From: Bacteroidales bacterium
Lineage (GTDB): Bacteria; Bacteroidota; Bacteroidia; Bacteroidales; UBA932
Reading direction: 5' to 3'
Length of the DNA: 8,472 bases
Assembly: GCA_017551215.1 (NCBI GenBank)
Contig: JAFZMA010000220.1
Coordinates: 1 to 8,472, forward strand
Within the stretch, counting starts at the first letter, position 1. The number at the start of each line of letters is the position of its first letter. A model generated the notes under the pieces. That model made no database searches. It was not told the DNA's origin and was given only the letters and a program-made list of their open reading frames with translations. Shown here piece by piece: positions 1 through 6,271 of this stretch. Made by a program: the position numbers and the translations under genes.

Positions 1-828
1 ATAGTTCTTGCGCGCGAGCTTACTTTGCCCCAGATCAAGGACATAAGCCGCCGGATAGAGGAAGAGCACATATGTGGGCCATCAGGAGAACTGTTGCGTC
101 TGGAGCTTTTCGTGCACGGGGCGCTTTGCATGTCCATATCCGGCAAGTGCTACCTCAGCCTGCAGGAGTACGGGGCATCCGCCAACCGTGGCAGCTGCTA
201 CCAGCTTTGCCGCAGGGGGTATAGAGTCACCGATCTGGAGACCGGGCGCGAACTGGAGATAGACAACAAGTACATCATGAGTCCCAAGGACCTGTGTACC
301 ATAGAGTTCGTTGATAAGATCATCGATGCGGGAATCTCCGTGTTCAAGATTGAGGGCCGCGCCCGCAGTGCCGAATACGTGAAGATAGTTACCACCGCAT
401 ACCGCCAGGCCGCCGATGCCTGCTGCGCAAGTAATTACACAGATGAGATGAAGCTGGAACTCAAGGAGAGGCTCTCCGGAGTCTTCAACCGCGGATTCTG
501 GGACGGCTACTACCAGGGCGCGCGTCTTGGAGAGTGGAGCGAGGTCTACGGCAACAAAGCCGCCCGCAAAAAGGTCTACGCTGCCAAAATCACCAACTAC
601 TTCTCAAAGCTTGGCGTGGCCGAGGTGCTGGTGGAATCCGGAGAAATCAAGCTCGGCGATGAAGTCCTCATCATCGGTCCGTCCACCGGCTGCGTAGAAT
701 TGAAAATCGCTGAGATAAGGGTAGATCTGAAGCCCGTTGAAAAGGCTGTCAAGGGAGATCTGTGCTCCATCCCCGTCTCCGACAAGCTCCGCCGCTCCGA
801 CAAACTCTACCTCTGGCAACCCGCCTAA
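1..828 (+). CDS. Peptidase U32 family protein (RlhA/TrhP-like), C-terminal part
   Basis: The frame is open from the first base of the window, so the gene begins upstream and 275 residues are visible; a TTG at position 25 is not a convincing start because the family-typical stretch VLARELTL precedes and includes it. Residues 36-50 carry the U32 signature (LFVHGALCMSISGKC). Cysteines 43, 50, 66 and 70 (C-x6-C-x15-C-x3-C) resemble the Fe-S cysteine pattern described for the U32 relatives UbiU and UbiV. The last ~90 residues, from KKVYAAKI onwards, fit the beta-rich U32 C-terminal domain. Characterised members (RlhA, TrhP) hydroxylate 23S rRNA or tRNA wobble uridine, and a cytoplasmic RNA-modification role is therefore inferred rather than proteolysis. 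The subfamily cannot be settled without the N-terminus. Its stop lies six bases before the first REP-like repeat, and no separate terminator hairpin was seen. Confidence 0.88.
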   Translation: MVLARELTLPQIKDISRRIEEEHICGPSGELLRLELFVHGALCMSISGKCYLSLQEYGASANRGSCYQLCRRGYRVTDLETGRELEIDNKYIMSPKDLCTIEFVDKIIDAGISVFKIEGRARSAEYVKIVTTAYRQAADACCASNYTDEMKLELKERLSGVFNRGFWDGYYQGARLGEWSEVYGNKAARKKVYAAKITNYFSKLGVAEVLVESGEIKLGDEVLIIGPSTGCVELKIAEIRVDLKPVEKAVKGDLCSIPVSDKLRRSDKLYLWQPA

Positions 829-833
829 CCAAA

Positions 834-990
834 AGCGGTGGTGGCAGCTAAGTGCCTTAGTTTCAACGATATGAGTGGTTGGTCCTGCACCGTTTTTGCC
901 GCAGGGACAATGGCTTATATTGCTGAATTACAGCGGTTTATCCGCCACCTCTTTGCGTTGCAAGTCCTTATATGGGAGGATAAAATGTGC
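834..990. repeat. REP-like structured repeat, copy A (downstream of the RAYT gene)
   Basis: This stretch matches 1871-2022 in the same orientation. Both start AGCGGTGGTGGC, share a strongly conserved core (854-900, GCCTTAGTTTCAACGATATG and on to CCGTTTTTGC) and end in a 16-base match GGAGGATaAAATGtGC (975-990) with two mismatches. Copy A has three extra bases near its left end, and its hairpins are degraded: the inner right arm reads CAGGGACA where copy B has CAGGACCA, and the right end reads CCGCCACCTC instead of CCACCACCGC. It ends about four bases from the stop codon of the minus-strand RAYT gene. It occupies nearly all of the gap after the U32 gene. Confidence 0.85.
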
Positions 991-994
991 CGCT

Positions 995-1723
995 CTACAT
1001 TTTTATATCGTACTCGCTGCCCATAAAAGAGGTGATAGCCAAAAGGGCTTTATCCCAATCGCCGAAGATGGAGAGGATCTTCATATGGTTGACAGGAGAA
1101 CACTTTTTCAAAATATAATCCCGAAGCTGTAGCCTTTCTTTTTCCGCTAATCCTTCAAATATGTGTTCTATAACTGTATAAGGAAGGTATCCTGGTTGCT
1201 GACATGCGGCATCCACTTCCTTTAATGATCGTCTGAGTTTTTGCGATGATTGTTTTAACCTAATAGGTAGAGAAAAGGGATTGGAAGAGTATCCAAAGGC
1301 AAACAGATTCCAAACATATTTGTCCATAGTATCTACCAGGTGCGCTTCTACCGGGTTGTTGTTAATGTAGGAAATACATGTCCTGATCTTTTTTCCTCCA
1401 TATTTGGCTGCATATCCAAATCCTCTTTGAAACAGAGGTCCGGTTCTTTTATGGTAGTGATTATATCTAACCGCAAAAAATGATGTACAATCTCTGACAA
1501 AGTCCATCAAAGAAGATTCGCTTGCTCTGCATAATACGTGAAAATGATTGTTCATCAAACAAAAAGAAATGGTTTCGATATGATACCTTATGCTATACAT
1601 CCTATAAACGGAAATAAAGAACAAAGCATCATTACTTGACTTGAATAGAGTTGTCCTATCTACCGTTCTCTGATATATATGATAATACACTCCATTCTCG
1701 ATAGAAGGTTTCTTGTGTTTCAT
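995..1723 (-). CDS. REP-associated tyrosine transposase (RAYT, Y1/HUH family)
   Basis: The 242-residue protein is a single-domain Y1 transposase of the IS200/IS605-related TnpA_REP group. The HUH metal-binding pair is H60-F-H62 inside LMNNHFHVL, and the likely nucleophile is Y119 in ISYINNNPVEA, which matches the usual YIxxNPVxA motif. N-terminal NGVYYHIYQRTVDR fits the conserved N(G)xYHVxxRx opening of RAYTs. Such proteins nick and join single-stranded DNA at hairpins of REP-like repeats and normally occur as lone chromosomal genes. The tail beyond residue ~150 is longer than the minimal domain and has no motif I recognise. The ATG at 1723 follows an A-rich stretch (GGAAAA) and fits Bacteroidota translation starts; no clear promoter was found upstream. 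The gene is visibly more AT-rich than the neighbouring housekeeping genes, which suggests acquisition. It lies between two same-orientation structured repeats, its probable substrates. All catalytic residues are present, so it could be active. Confidence 0.93.
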   Translation of the reverse strand: MKHKKPSIENGVYYHIYQRTVDRTTLFKSSNDALFFISVYRMYSIRYHIETISFCLMNNHFHVLCRASESSLMDFVRDCTSFFAVRYNHYHKRTGPLFQRGFGYAAKYGGKKIRTCISYINNNPVEAHLVDTMDKYVWNLFAFGYSSNPFSLPIRLKQSSQKLRRSLKEVDAACQQPGYLPYTVIEHIFEGLAEKERLQLRDYILKKCSPVNHMKILSIFGDWDKALLAITSFMGSEYDIKM

Positions 1724-1870
1724 TTTTCCTCAAAGATCCGGCATTGAAAATCAGAAACCAAACCATCCGGTAAATTTTACCTTGTATGATTCTGCAAAAA
1801 GCAAAAAATGAATTAAAATTTTGCGATTGGCGGCGGGTGATGAGGCTTGGACATCTTAAGAGGCCAATCT

Positions 1871-2022
1871 AGCGGTGGTGGCTAAATGCCTTAGTTTCAA
1901 CGATATGAGGGGTTGGTCCTGTACCGTTTTTGCTGCAGGACCAGTGGCCTATGCGGCTGATTTACAGCAATTTAACCACCACCGCTTACTGGGGGAGATA
2001 GCAGTTGGAGGATGAAATGCGC
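1871..2022. repeat. REP-like structured repeat, copy B (upstream of the RAYT gene)
   Basis: This is the better preserved copy. Its core ends are a perfect 11-bp inverted repeat, AGCGGTGGTGG at 1871-1881 and CCACCACCGCT at 1976-1986. Pairing continues inward (CTAAAT against ATTTAA) with one mismatch, giving 16 of 17 pairs. Inside lies a second perfect stem, TGGTCCTG at 1914-1921 with CAGGACCA at 1936-1943. The 116-bp core can thus fold as a long outer stem with an inner hairpin, as RAYT-recognised REP/BIME units do. It is in direct orientation to copy A, and similarity continues beyond the palindrome to the GGAGGATGAAATGCGC at 2007-2022. Confidence 0.85.
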
Positions 2023-2034
2023 GGGAACGGGTGC

Positions 2035-2071
2035 AAAAAAAACGCAGCCCGGGTGGGTTGCGCTTTTTTTT
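2035..2071. terminator. Bidirectional rho-independent terminator
   Basis: The arms ACGCAGCCC (2042-2050) and GGGTTGCGC (2055-2063) form a GC-rich stem with one mismatch and a four-base loop (2051-2054). An eight-base T run follows on the plus strand (2064-2071) and an eight-base A run precedes it (2035-2042), so the structure works in both directions. On the minus strand it ends the transcript of the small membrane protein gene that stops at 2088; on the plus strand it would insulate that gene from reads coming out of the RAYT region. Confidence 0.9.
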
Positions 2072-2087
2072 CTCAGCTAATCAGAGA

Positions 2088-2420
2088 TTATTCTGCAGGG
2101 ATGGCGTCCTTGATTGCCTCAAGAGCCTGGTTCAGTGAATCTGCAAAGCCAGAGCCACCGAGAGCGTCTGTAAGAGCGCCTACAGCGGTTGGAACAATGT
2201 AGAACTTGTAGAAGCAGATAGCTGCGATACCGAGGATAACACCTGCGATAGCAAGGCCCTTCAGTTTCTTTGCGCCGAAGCATCCGATCAGACCGAATAC
2301 AACAGCCAGGATAGCGAGGATCCAGTTGAGGATAGGGCACCAGCAGAAAATAGCTGCAAGGATACCGAGAATGAAGCCGGCAACTCCTAATCCGTTACCT
2401 TTCTTTACGGTTTCTTCCAT
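2088..2420 (-). CDS. Small DUF4190-like membrane protein
   Basis: This is a 110-residue hydrophobic protein. After a short charged N-terminus (MEETVKKGNG) come two close hydrophobic segments (about residues 11-28 and 31-48), a basic turn (AKKLKG, 50-55), a third membrane segment (about 56-77), and a soluble acidic tail rich in Ala/Asp/Leu that could be a short amphipathic helix. The GLGVAGFILGILA and KGLAIAGVILGI repeats are typical of DUF4190-type proteins (glycine-rich two-helix hairpins), whose function is unknown. Cysteines 26 and 28 (CWC) lie in the first hairpin. The ATG at 2420 begins the only good coding frame. It is preceded by a Bacteroidota promoter about 85 bp upstream and followed by the bidirectional terminator, so it is a single-gene transcript. 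An inner-membrane location is inferred; no specific role can be named. Confidence 0.85.
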   Translation of the reverse strand: MEETVKKGNGLGVAGFILGILAAIFCWCPILNWILAILAVVFGLIGCFGAKKLKGLAIAGVILGIAAICFYKFYIVPTAVGALTDALGGSGFADSLNQALEAIKDAIPAE

Positions 2421-2504
2421 AGTTAATTACACTTATGTGTGTCGTGCGCAACTTTTTTAGGTTATACTTGATTGAATTGCTTATTGTTTCTAACGCAGTT
2501 TGGG

Positions 2505-2535
2505 CAAATATAGGAAAATTTTCAGTCAGACGCAA
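2505..2535 (-). promoter_or_regulatory. Bacteroidota promoter for the DUF4190-like gene
   Basis: Read on the minus strand, TTG (2535-2533) is followed after exactly 20 bases by TATATTTG (2512-2505), which fits the Bacteroidota -33 TTG and -7 TAnnTTTG consensus. The start of transcription would fall near 2497-2500, giving a leader of about 80 bases before the ATG at 2420. Confidence 0.7.
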
Positions 2536-2548
2536 TTAAAATGGGGGT

Positions 2549-3529
2549 TCATTTTTTCCTGGATACCAGGGCGGCGGCGAACTTTTCCATCTGGGCTTTT
2601 TGTCCGGCGGAGAGGTTTGTCTGCTCTAATTCGTTGAGAGCCAGCCTGTAGTATCTGCCAATGGCTTCTTCTGCAAGGGAGTCTACGCCAAGTTTCCGGT
2701 AGAAGGATTTTACGGCGTCGATTTTTGCGGCACCATGGCTTTCATCCATAGCCAGGAGCCCGTCAAGCTGCTTGCAGAGACTTTGGCCGCTGGCAAGTTC
2801 ACGGCACTTTATCAGCAGCCAGGTCTTCTTGTTGTTGAGAATGTCTCCGCCAATCTTCTTGCCGAAAACCTTCTCGTCTCCGAAGCTGTCCAGGTAGTCG
2901 TCCTGGATCTGGAACGCCAGACCGAGCTGAAAACCAAAGTCGTAGATCTGCCGGCCAAGGGTGCTGTCAGCGCCGGCTATGAGCGCTCCCATGCAGGCTG
3001 CGAACGCTATCAGCACGCCCGTCTTCAGGCCTATCATCTTCATGTACTCGTCCATAGGAACATCGTCCATGGTCTCGAAGTTCATGTCCATCTGCTGGCC
3101 CTCGCAAACCTCAAGCGCCGTGCGTGTAAACAGTTCGTGGACATTTCTCAGGCAACGCTCCGGCGCCTTGTGCAGAAGCTGGTAGGACGAAATGCACATG
3201 GCATCTCCGGAAAGTATGGCGATGTTGTTGTCCCACTTCTTGTAAACCGTTGGTACGCCGCGCCGTATGTCCGCCTTGTCCATTATGTCGTCGTGGATGA
3301 GCGTAAAGCTGTGGAACACCTCCAGGGCCATCGCCGGAGAGAGGATATGTTCCCCGATTTCATCGCTGAAGAGATTGTAGACCGCAAGGCAGAATCTCGG
3401 CCTGAGCCTCTTGCCACCGATGTCCAGCATATATTTGAGCGGTGAGTAGAGCTTCTGCGGTTCTTCCGGCCAGTTGAGGCGGGAGATTTCATCGTCGATG
3501 ATCTTATACAGGTCTTCCAGTTTAAGCAT
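2549..3529 (-). CDS. Polyprenyl diphosphate synthase (FPP/GGPP synthase type)
   Basis: The enzyme condenses isopentenyl diphosphate onto an allylic diphosphate in the cytoplasm, supplying quinone and undecaprenyl side-chain precursors. From the ATG at 3529 it has 326 residues, a normal family length. Visible motifs are GGKRLRP (38-44), the first Asp-rich motif DDIMD (80-84) followed by ADIRRG, Lys-Thr at 169-170, and the second Asp-rich motif FQIQDDYLD (206-214). The first motif lacks the two-residue insertion of E. coli IspA-type enzymes, and Phe at 75, five residues before it, points to a short product (C15-C20); the exact chain length is not certain. The frame could begin at a TTG at 3553, but a promoter -7 box at 3571-3578 would put transcription start almost on that codon, so the ATG eight codons later is preferred. 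It is divergent from rsgA and its 3' end is 128 bp from the next minus-strand gene, which has its own promoter. Confidence 0.93.
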   Translation of the reverse strand: MLKLEDLYKIIDDEISRLNWPEEPQKLYSPLKYMLDIGGKRLRPRFCLAVYNLFSDEIGEHILSPAMALEVFHSFTLIHDDIMDKADIRRGVPTVYKKWDNNIAILSGDAMCISSYQLLHKAPERCLRNVHELFTRTALEVCEGQQMDMNFETMDDVPMDEYMKMIGLKTGVLIAFAACMGALIAGADSTLGRQIYDFGFQLGLAFQIQDDYLDSFGDEKVFGKKIGGDILNNKKTWLLIKCRELASGQSLCKQLDGLLAMDESHGAAKIDAVKSFYRKLGVDSLAEEAIGRYYRLALNELEQTNLSAGQKAQMEKFAAALVSRKK

Positions 3530-3570
3530 ATCGGTAAGATTTGTGCGCCGCAAGCAATTGAGCGCAACTA

Positions 3571-3601
3571 CAAATGTAACAATTATATGTCTTTATAGCA
3601 A
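3571..3601 (-). promoter_or_regulatory. Bacteroidota promoter for the polyprenyl synthase gene
   Basis: On the minus strand TTG (3601-3599) is separated by 20 bases from TACATTTG (3578-3571), the same spacing as at the promoter near 2505. Transcription would begin near 3564, leaving a leader of about 35 bases to the ATG at 3529 and only about 10 to the alternative TTG start at 3553. Confidence 0.72.
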
Positions 3602-3640
3602 TTTGCGCCGGCTAGGTATCTGTGTTTAAACTTCTATTTG

Positions 3641-3648
3641 TATTTTTG
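3641..3648 (+). promoter_or_regulatory. Possible -7 box for rsgA
   Basis: TATTTTTG fits TAnnTTTG and lies 24 bases before the ATG at 3673. I see no TTG at the proper distance upstream, so this is a weak call. If true, it rules out the GTG at 3622 as the start of rsgA. Confidence 0.3.
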
Positions 3649-3672
3649 AATTCAAATTCTTTTTGCTCAGCG

Positions 3673-4680
3673 ATGGGAAACACGTCCGGGAAAGACATCT
3701 CTTTGAATGCGCCGCTTGCCGGCAGCGCCGTTGTGGTCAAGCACACCGGCAGCCACTATCTGCTCAGCCCGCTTCCGGAGTGGAAGCCTTTTGTGGCTGT
3801 GGCAAGGGGCAAGCTGCGCCTGAAGGACTCCGCTTCCACCAACCCGGTAGCGGTGGGGGATGTGGTTGATTATGTGGGAGATCAGACGAGTACGTTCACC
3901 ATTACCGCCGTGCATGACCGCCGCAACTGCATTGTGCGCAAATCCCAGAACCTTTCCCGTCAGAACCATGTGATAGCCGCCAATATAGACCGCGTTTTCC
4001 TGACCGTCACGCTGCGGGAGCCGGAGATAAAACTCCAGTTTGTGGACCGTTTCCTTGTCACGTGCGAGGCATACGGTGTTCCGGTAACAATCCTTCTGAA
4101 CAAGGCGGATCTGTATCGCGGAGAAGAAGGGGAAGGGCTGGCAGATGAGTCACTTGCGCAGATGGCGGCAGGCTTCATGCAGATTTACCGCGGTGCCGGG
4201 TATGAGGTCCTGGAGACCTCCGTCAAGACCGGCTACAACATTGGGCGCCTAAAGGAGATGTGCCGCGGCAAGGTAGTGCTGTTCAGTGGCCAGAGCGGTG
4301 TTGGCAAGAGCTCGCTTGTGAACGCGCTGGATCCATCGCTGAGGCTGAAGACGGCTGAGATTTCACAGGCCCATCTGCAGGGCAGGCACACCACCACGTT
4401 CTACGAGATGCACCCGCTTTCATGCGGCGGGTTTGTGGTGGATACTCCGGGCATCAGGGGGTTCGGGCTGGTGGATTTCGGCAAGGAGGAACTCAGCAAC
4501 TATTTCCCTGAAATGCTGAGAGTTGAGGACAACTGTAAGTTTGTTCCGTGCACCCACACCCACGAGCCGGGCTGTGCCGTTAAGGCCGCTGTGGAGAGGG
4601 GTGAGATTTCTCCTCTGCGATATTCTTCCTACCTGGCTATGCTGGAGTCCGACGGCAAGTACCGCGAGGGGGACGAGTAA
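3673..4680 (+). CDS. rsgA: Ribosome small-subunit-dependent GTPase A (RsgA/YjeQ)
   Basis: RsgA is a circularly permuted GTPase that binds the 30S subunit late in assembly and helps release RbfA. From the ATG at 3673 the protein has 335 residues. An OB-fold region spans about 17-100. The permuted G motifs follow in order G4 NKAD (143-146), G5-like ETSVKTG (181-187), G1 GQSGVGKSS (206-214), G2 GRHTTT (237-242) and G3 DTPG (257-260). A C-terminal zinc site is C288, C293, H295 and C301 (C-x4-C-x-H-x5-C). All key residues are present. The frame extends 17 codons further up to a GTG at 3622, but that extension is Phe/Leu/Asn-rich, unlike RsgA, and overlaps a promoter-like box. The gene is divergent from the prenyl synthase and is followed after 30 bases by the MATE exporter gene, so the two are probably co-transcribed. 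Confidence 0.96.
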   Translation: MGNTSGKDISLNAPLAGSAVVVKHTGSHYLLSPLPEWKPFVAVARGKLRLKDSASTNPVAVGDVVDYVGDQTSTFTITAVHDRRNCIVRKSQNLSRQNHVIAANIDRVFLTVTLREPEIKLQFVDRFLVTCEAYGVPVTILLNKADLYRGEEGEGLADESLAQMAAGFMQIYRGAGYEVLETSVKTGYNIGRLKEMCRGKVVLFSGQSGVGKSSLVNALDPSLRLKTAEISQAHLQGRHTTTFYEMHPLSCGGFVVDTPGIRGFGLVDFGKEELSNYFPEMLRVEDNCKFVPCTHTHEPGCAVKAAVERGEISPLRYSSYLAMLESDGKYREGDE

Positions 4681-4710
4681 GCCCAGTGTTTCAGAGGCTG
4701 ACAATCTGTT

Positions 4711-6036
4711 ATGGCAACACAATCCCTTATACGGCAGATGAACAGGAGGGTGCTCAGGCTTGCGCTTCCGAGCATCCTGGCCAACATCACCGTTCCGCTG
4801 GTGGGGATGGTGGACGTTGGCGTGAGCGGCCATATCGGGGATGCCGTAGCCATTGGCGGCATGGCCATTTCCACCATGCTTTTCGACCTGCTCTACTGGA
4901 ACCTGGGCTTCCTGCGCGTGGGAACCGGAGGAATGGTGGCGCAGGCTCTGGGCCGCAGGGACCTTGCCTCTGTGATGAAGGTTTTCACCCAGGGAATAGG
5001 CACGGCTCTGGGAATAGCACTGCTCATCTTTGCCATTCAGTACCTTTACATAGACATTGCTCTGCGATTCATCCATTGCTCGGATCAGGTGGCTGCTCTG
5101 GCCCGCCAGTACTATTTCATCAGGATCTGGGCGGCGCCGGCAACGCTGTGCCTGTTCGTGTTCAAGGGATTTTTCATCGGCATGCAGAACGCCATAAGTC
5201 CCATGGCGGCGGATATCCTTGTGAACGTGGCCAACCTCCTGCTGAGTCTGCTGTTTGCTGTCAAGCTGGGGATGGGGTTCAAGGGCATTGCCTGGGCAGT
5301 GCTCACGGCCCAGTACACGGGGCTTCTGCTGTGTGTGGCGCTGTTCCTGATTTACTATCGCCGGCTCTTCAGATATGCGGACCTTAGGAAATCGCTGAGG
5401 ATAAAGGATATGAGCCGATTCTTCTCCGTGAACGGCAACCTGTTTGTGCGGAGCGTGTGCTTCCTTTTCATCTACGTGGGCTTTACGTCCCTGGCGGTGG
5501 ATTATGGAGATACCATGCTGGCTGTCAGCACTATAATCATGAAGCTCCTGATGCTTTTCTCTTTCTTCATCGATGGATTTGCCTTTGCCGGGGAGGCACT
5601 TGCCGGAAAGTATATCGGGGCGCGGGATGGCGTTGGGCTCAGGCTGTCTGTGCGGGTGATTTTCCGCTGGTGCCTGTGGATTGCCGTTGCGTCTACCGTG
5701 ATTTACATTGCGGCGGGCAAGCAGATGGTGATGCTGATGACAGACAAGGCGGGTGTTGTGGATGCGTCCGTACCGTTTTTGGTCTGGCTCTGGGTTATGC
5801 CGGCCCTTTCCACCCTGGCTTTCGTATGGGATGGCATCTACATAGGCGCTACCGCCACCCGGCTGATCATGTTCGGGATGATTCTGGCCGCGGTCCTGTT
5901 CTTTGTAACATATTACGCTCTGCGCCCTCTCTGGGGCGTTCAGGCCCTGTACGTTGCGTATATGATGCATGTGGTAGTGCGCAGCGTCTGGATGCAGGCT
6001 TTCTCCCGCCGTGCGGTCTTTTCAAAAATTTCTTAA
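4711..6036 (+). CDS. MATE family efflux transporter (DinF-like)
   Basis: The 441-residue protein is an inner-membrane multidrug/toxin exporter of the MATE family, which couples export of small cations or metabolites to Na+ or H+ entry. About twelve hydrophobic segments can be read in two halves (roughly 14-220 and 235-430) with a basic linker between (YYRRLFRYADLRKSLR, 215-230). The N-terminus has the family pattern LALPSILANITVPLVGMVDVGVSGHIG (starting 17), and the loop GTGGMVAQALGRRD (71-84) fits MATE helix 2-3. The conserved NGNLFVR near 235 opens the second half, and FAGEALAGKYIGARD (about 290) matches the equivalent loop there. DinF-like membership is inferred from length and these motifs; the substrate is unknown. 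The ATG at 4711 lies 30 bases after the rsgA stop, which suggests one operon. No hairpin terminator was seen before the next promoter at 6044. Confidence 0.93.
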   Translation: MATQSLIRQMNRRVLRLALPSILANITVPLVGMVDVGVSGHIGDAVAIGGMAISTMLFDLLYWNLGFLRVGTGGMVAQALGRRDLASVMKVFTQGIGTALGIALLIFAIQYLYIDIALRFIHCSDQVAALARQYYFIRIWAAPATLCLFVFKGFFIGMQNAISPMAADILVNVANLLLSLLFAVKLGMGFKGIAWAVLTAQYTGLLLCVALFLIYYRRLFRYADLRKSLRIKDMSRFFSVNGNLFVRSVCFLFIYVGFTSLAVDYGDTMLAVSTIIMKLLMLFSFFIDGFAFAGEALAGKYIGARDGVGLRLSVRVIFRWCLWIAVASTVIYIAAGKQMVMLMTDKAGVVDASVPFLVWLWVMPALSTLAFVWDGIYIGATATRLIMFGMILAAVLFFVTYYALRPLWGVQALYVAYMMHVVVRSVWMQAFSRRAVFSKIS

Positions 6037-6043
6037 CAAAAAA

Positions 6044-6073
6044 TTTGGCAGTTAAGTTTTTTTGATACCTTTG
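6044..6073 (+). promoter_or_regulatory. Bacteroidota promoter for the small-protein/lipoprotein operon
   Basis: TTTG (6044-6047) is followed after 18 bases, including a T-rich stretch, by TACCTTTG (6066-6073). This is close to the ideal TTTG / TAnnTTTG arrangement. Transcription would begin near 6080, leaving an A-rich leader of about 35 bases to the ATG at 6115. It separates the surface locus from the upstream MATE gene, whose stop is only 8 bases before it. Confidence 0.78.
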
Positions 6074-6114
6074 CCGGCCGATTTCACGGAAAAACAATAA
6101 AAACTTATCGATAT

Positions 6115-6252
6115 ATGAACACAAAACTGCTTTATCAGCAGCCGATTGCAACTGTGCTGCTGTTAGAAACTGAATCTGTCATTTGCCAGAGCGGCATTAG
6201 AGGTGGCGAGGGTATGGATCACCAGGCTGGTGGCGATGAAACATGGTCTTAA
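6115..6252 (+). CDS. Small 45-residue Gly/Asp-rich protein upstream of the lipoprotein
   Basis: An ATG at 6115 opens a 45-codon frame ending at TAA 6250-6252. The protein starts MNTKLLYQQP, continues with a hydrophobic beta-like stretch (IATVLLLETESVICQSG, 11-27) and ends with a Gly/Asp/Glu-rich tail (RGGEGMDH to DETWS). The layout (basic start, Tyr-x-x-Pro, alternating hydrophobic segment with a Cys-x-Ser, Gly-rich acidic tail ending in Trp) is one I recall from many short, usually unnamed Bacteroidales proteins, often next to surface-protein genes; this is recall and not a database match. There is no signal peptide or clear membrane helix. The gene sits about 35 bases behind a good promoter and 19 bases before the lipoprotein start, so the two are one operon. 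No Shine-Dalgarno is visible; the upstream region is A-rich, as usual for the phylum. It could be a leader peptide, a regulator or a small secreted product. Confidence 0.68.
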   Translation: MNTKLLYQQPIATVLLLETESVICQSGIRGGEGMDHQAGGDETWS

Positions 6253-6257
6253 TTAAT

Positions 6258-6263
6258 AAGGAG
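6258..6263 (+). promoter_or_regulatory. Strong Shine-Dalgarno of the lipoprotein gene
   Basis: AAGGAG lies eight bases before the ATG at 6272. Bacteroidota genes seldom use a strong Shine-Dalgarno, so this fixes the lipoprotein start and suggests deliberate strong or coupled translation after the small gene. Confidence 0.7.
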
Positions 6264-6271
6264 AATAAGAA

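Noticed and set aside
838..1132. Two small plus-strand frames overlapping the repeat and the end of the RAYT gene
   Set aside because: They are formed by the REP-like repeat and the antisense of the transposase; no start signals or conserved character.
1764..1782. Short palindrome GGTAAATTTTACC upstream of the RAYT gene
   Set aside because: The arms are only six bases, AT-rich, and there is no nearby promoter to make an operator convincing.
834..2022. CRISPR array or insertion sequence with terminal inverted repeats
   Set aside because: There are only two copies, they are direct rather than inverted relative to each other, and they contain no regular spacers. The transposase is of the RAYT type, which does not use classical terminal inverted repeats.
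2735..3445. 236-codon open frame on the plus strand
   Set aside because: It is antisense to the polyprenyl synthase, whose two Asp-rich motifs and GGKRLRP are intact; the plus-strand product has no recognisable features.
4420..5970. 516-codon open frame on the minus strand
   Set aside because: It lies fully antisense to rsgA and the MATE gene, which both have clear family motifs. Its translation is His/Gln/Arg-rich with no motif, as expected from the reverse of GC-rich membrane-protein codons.
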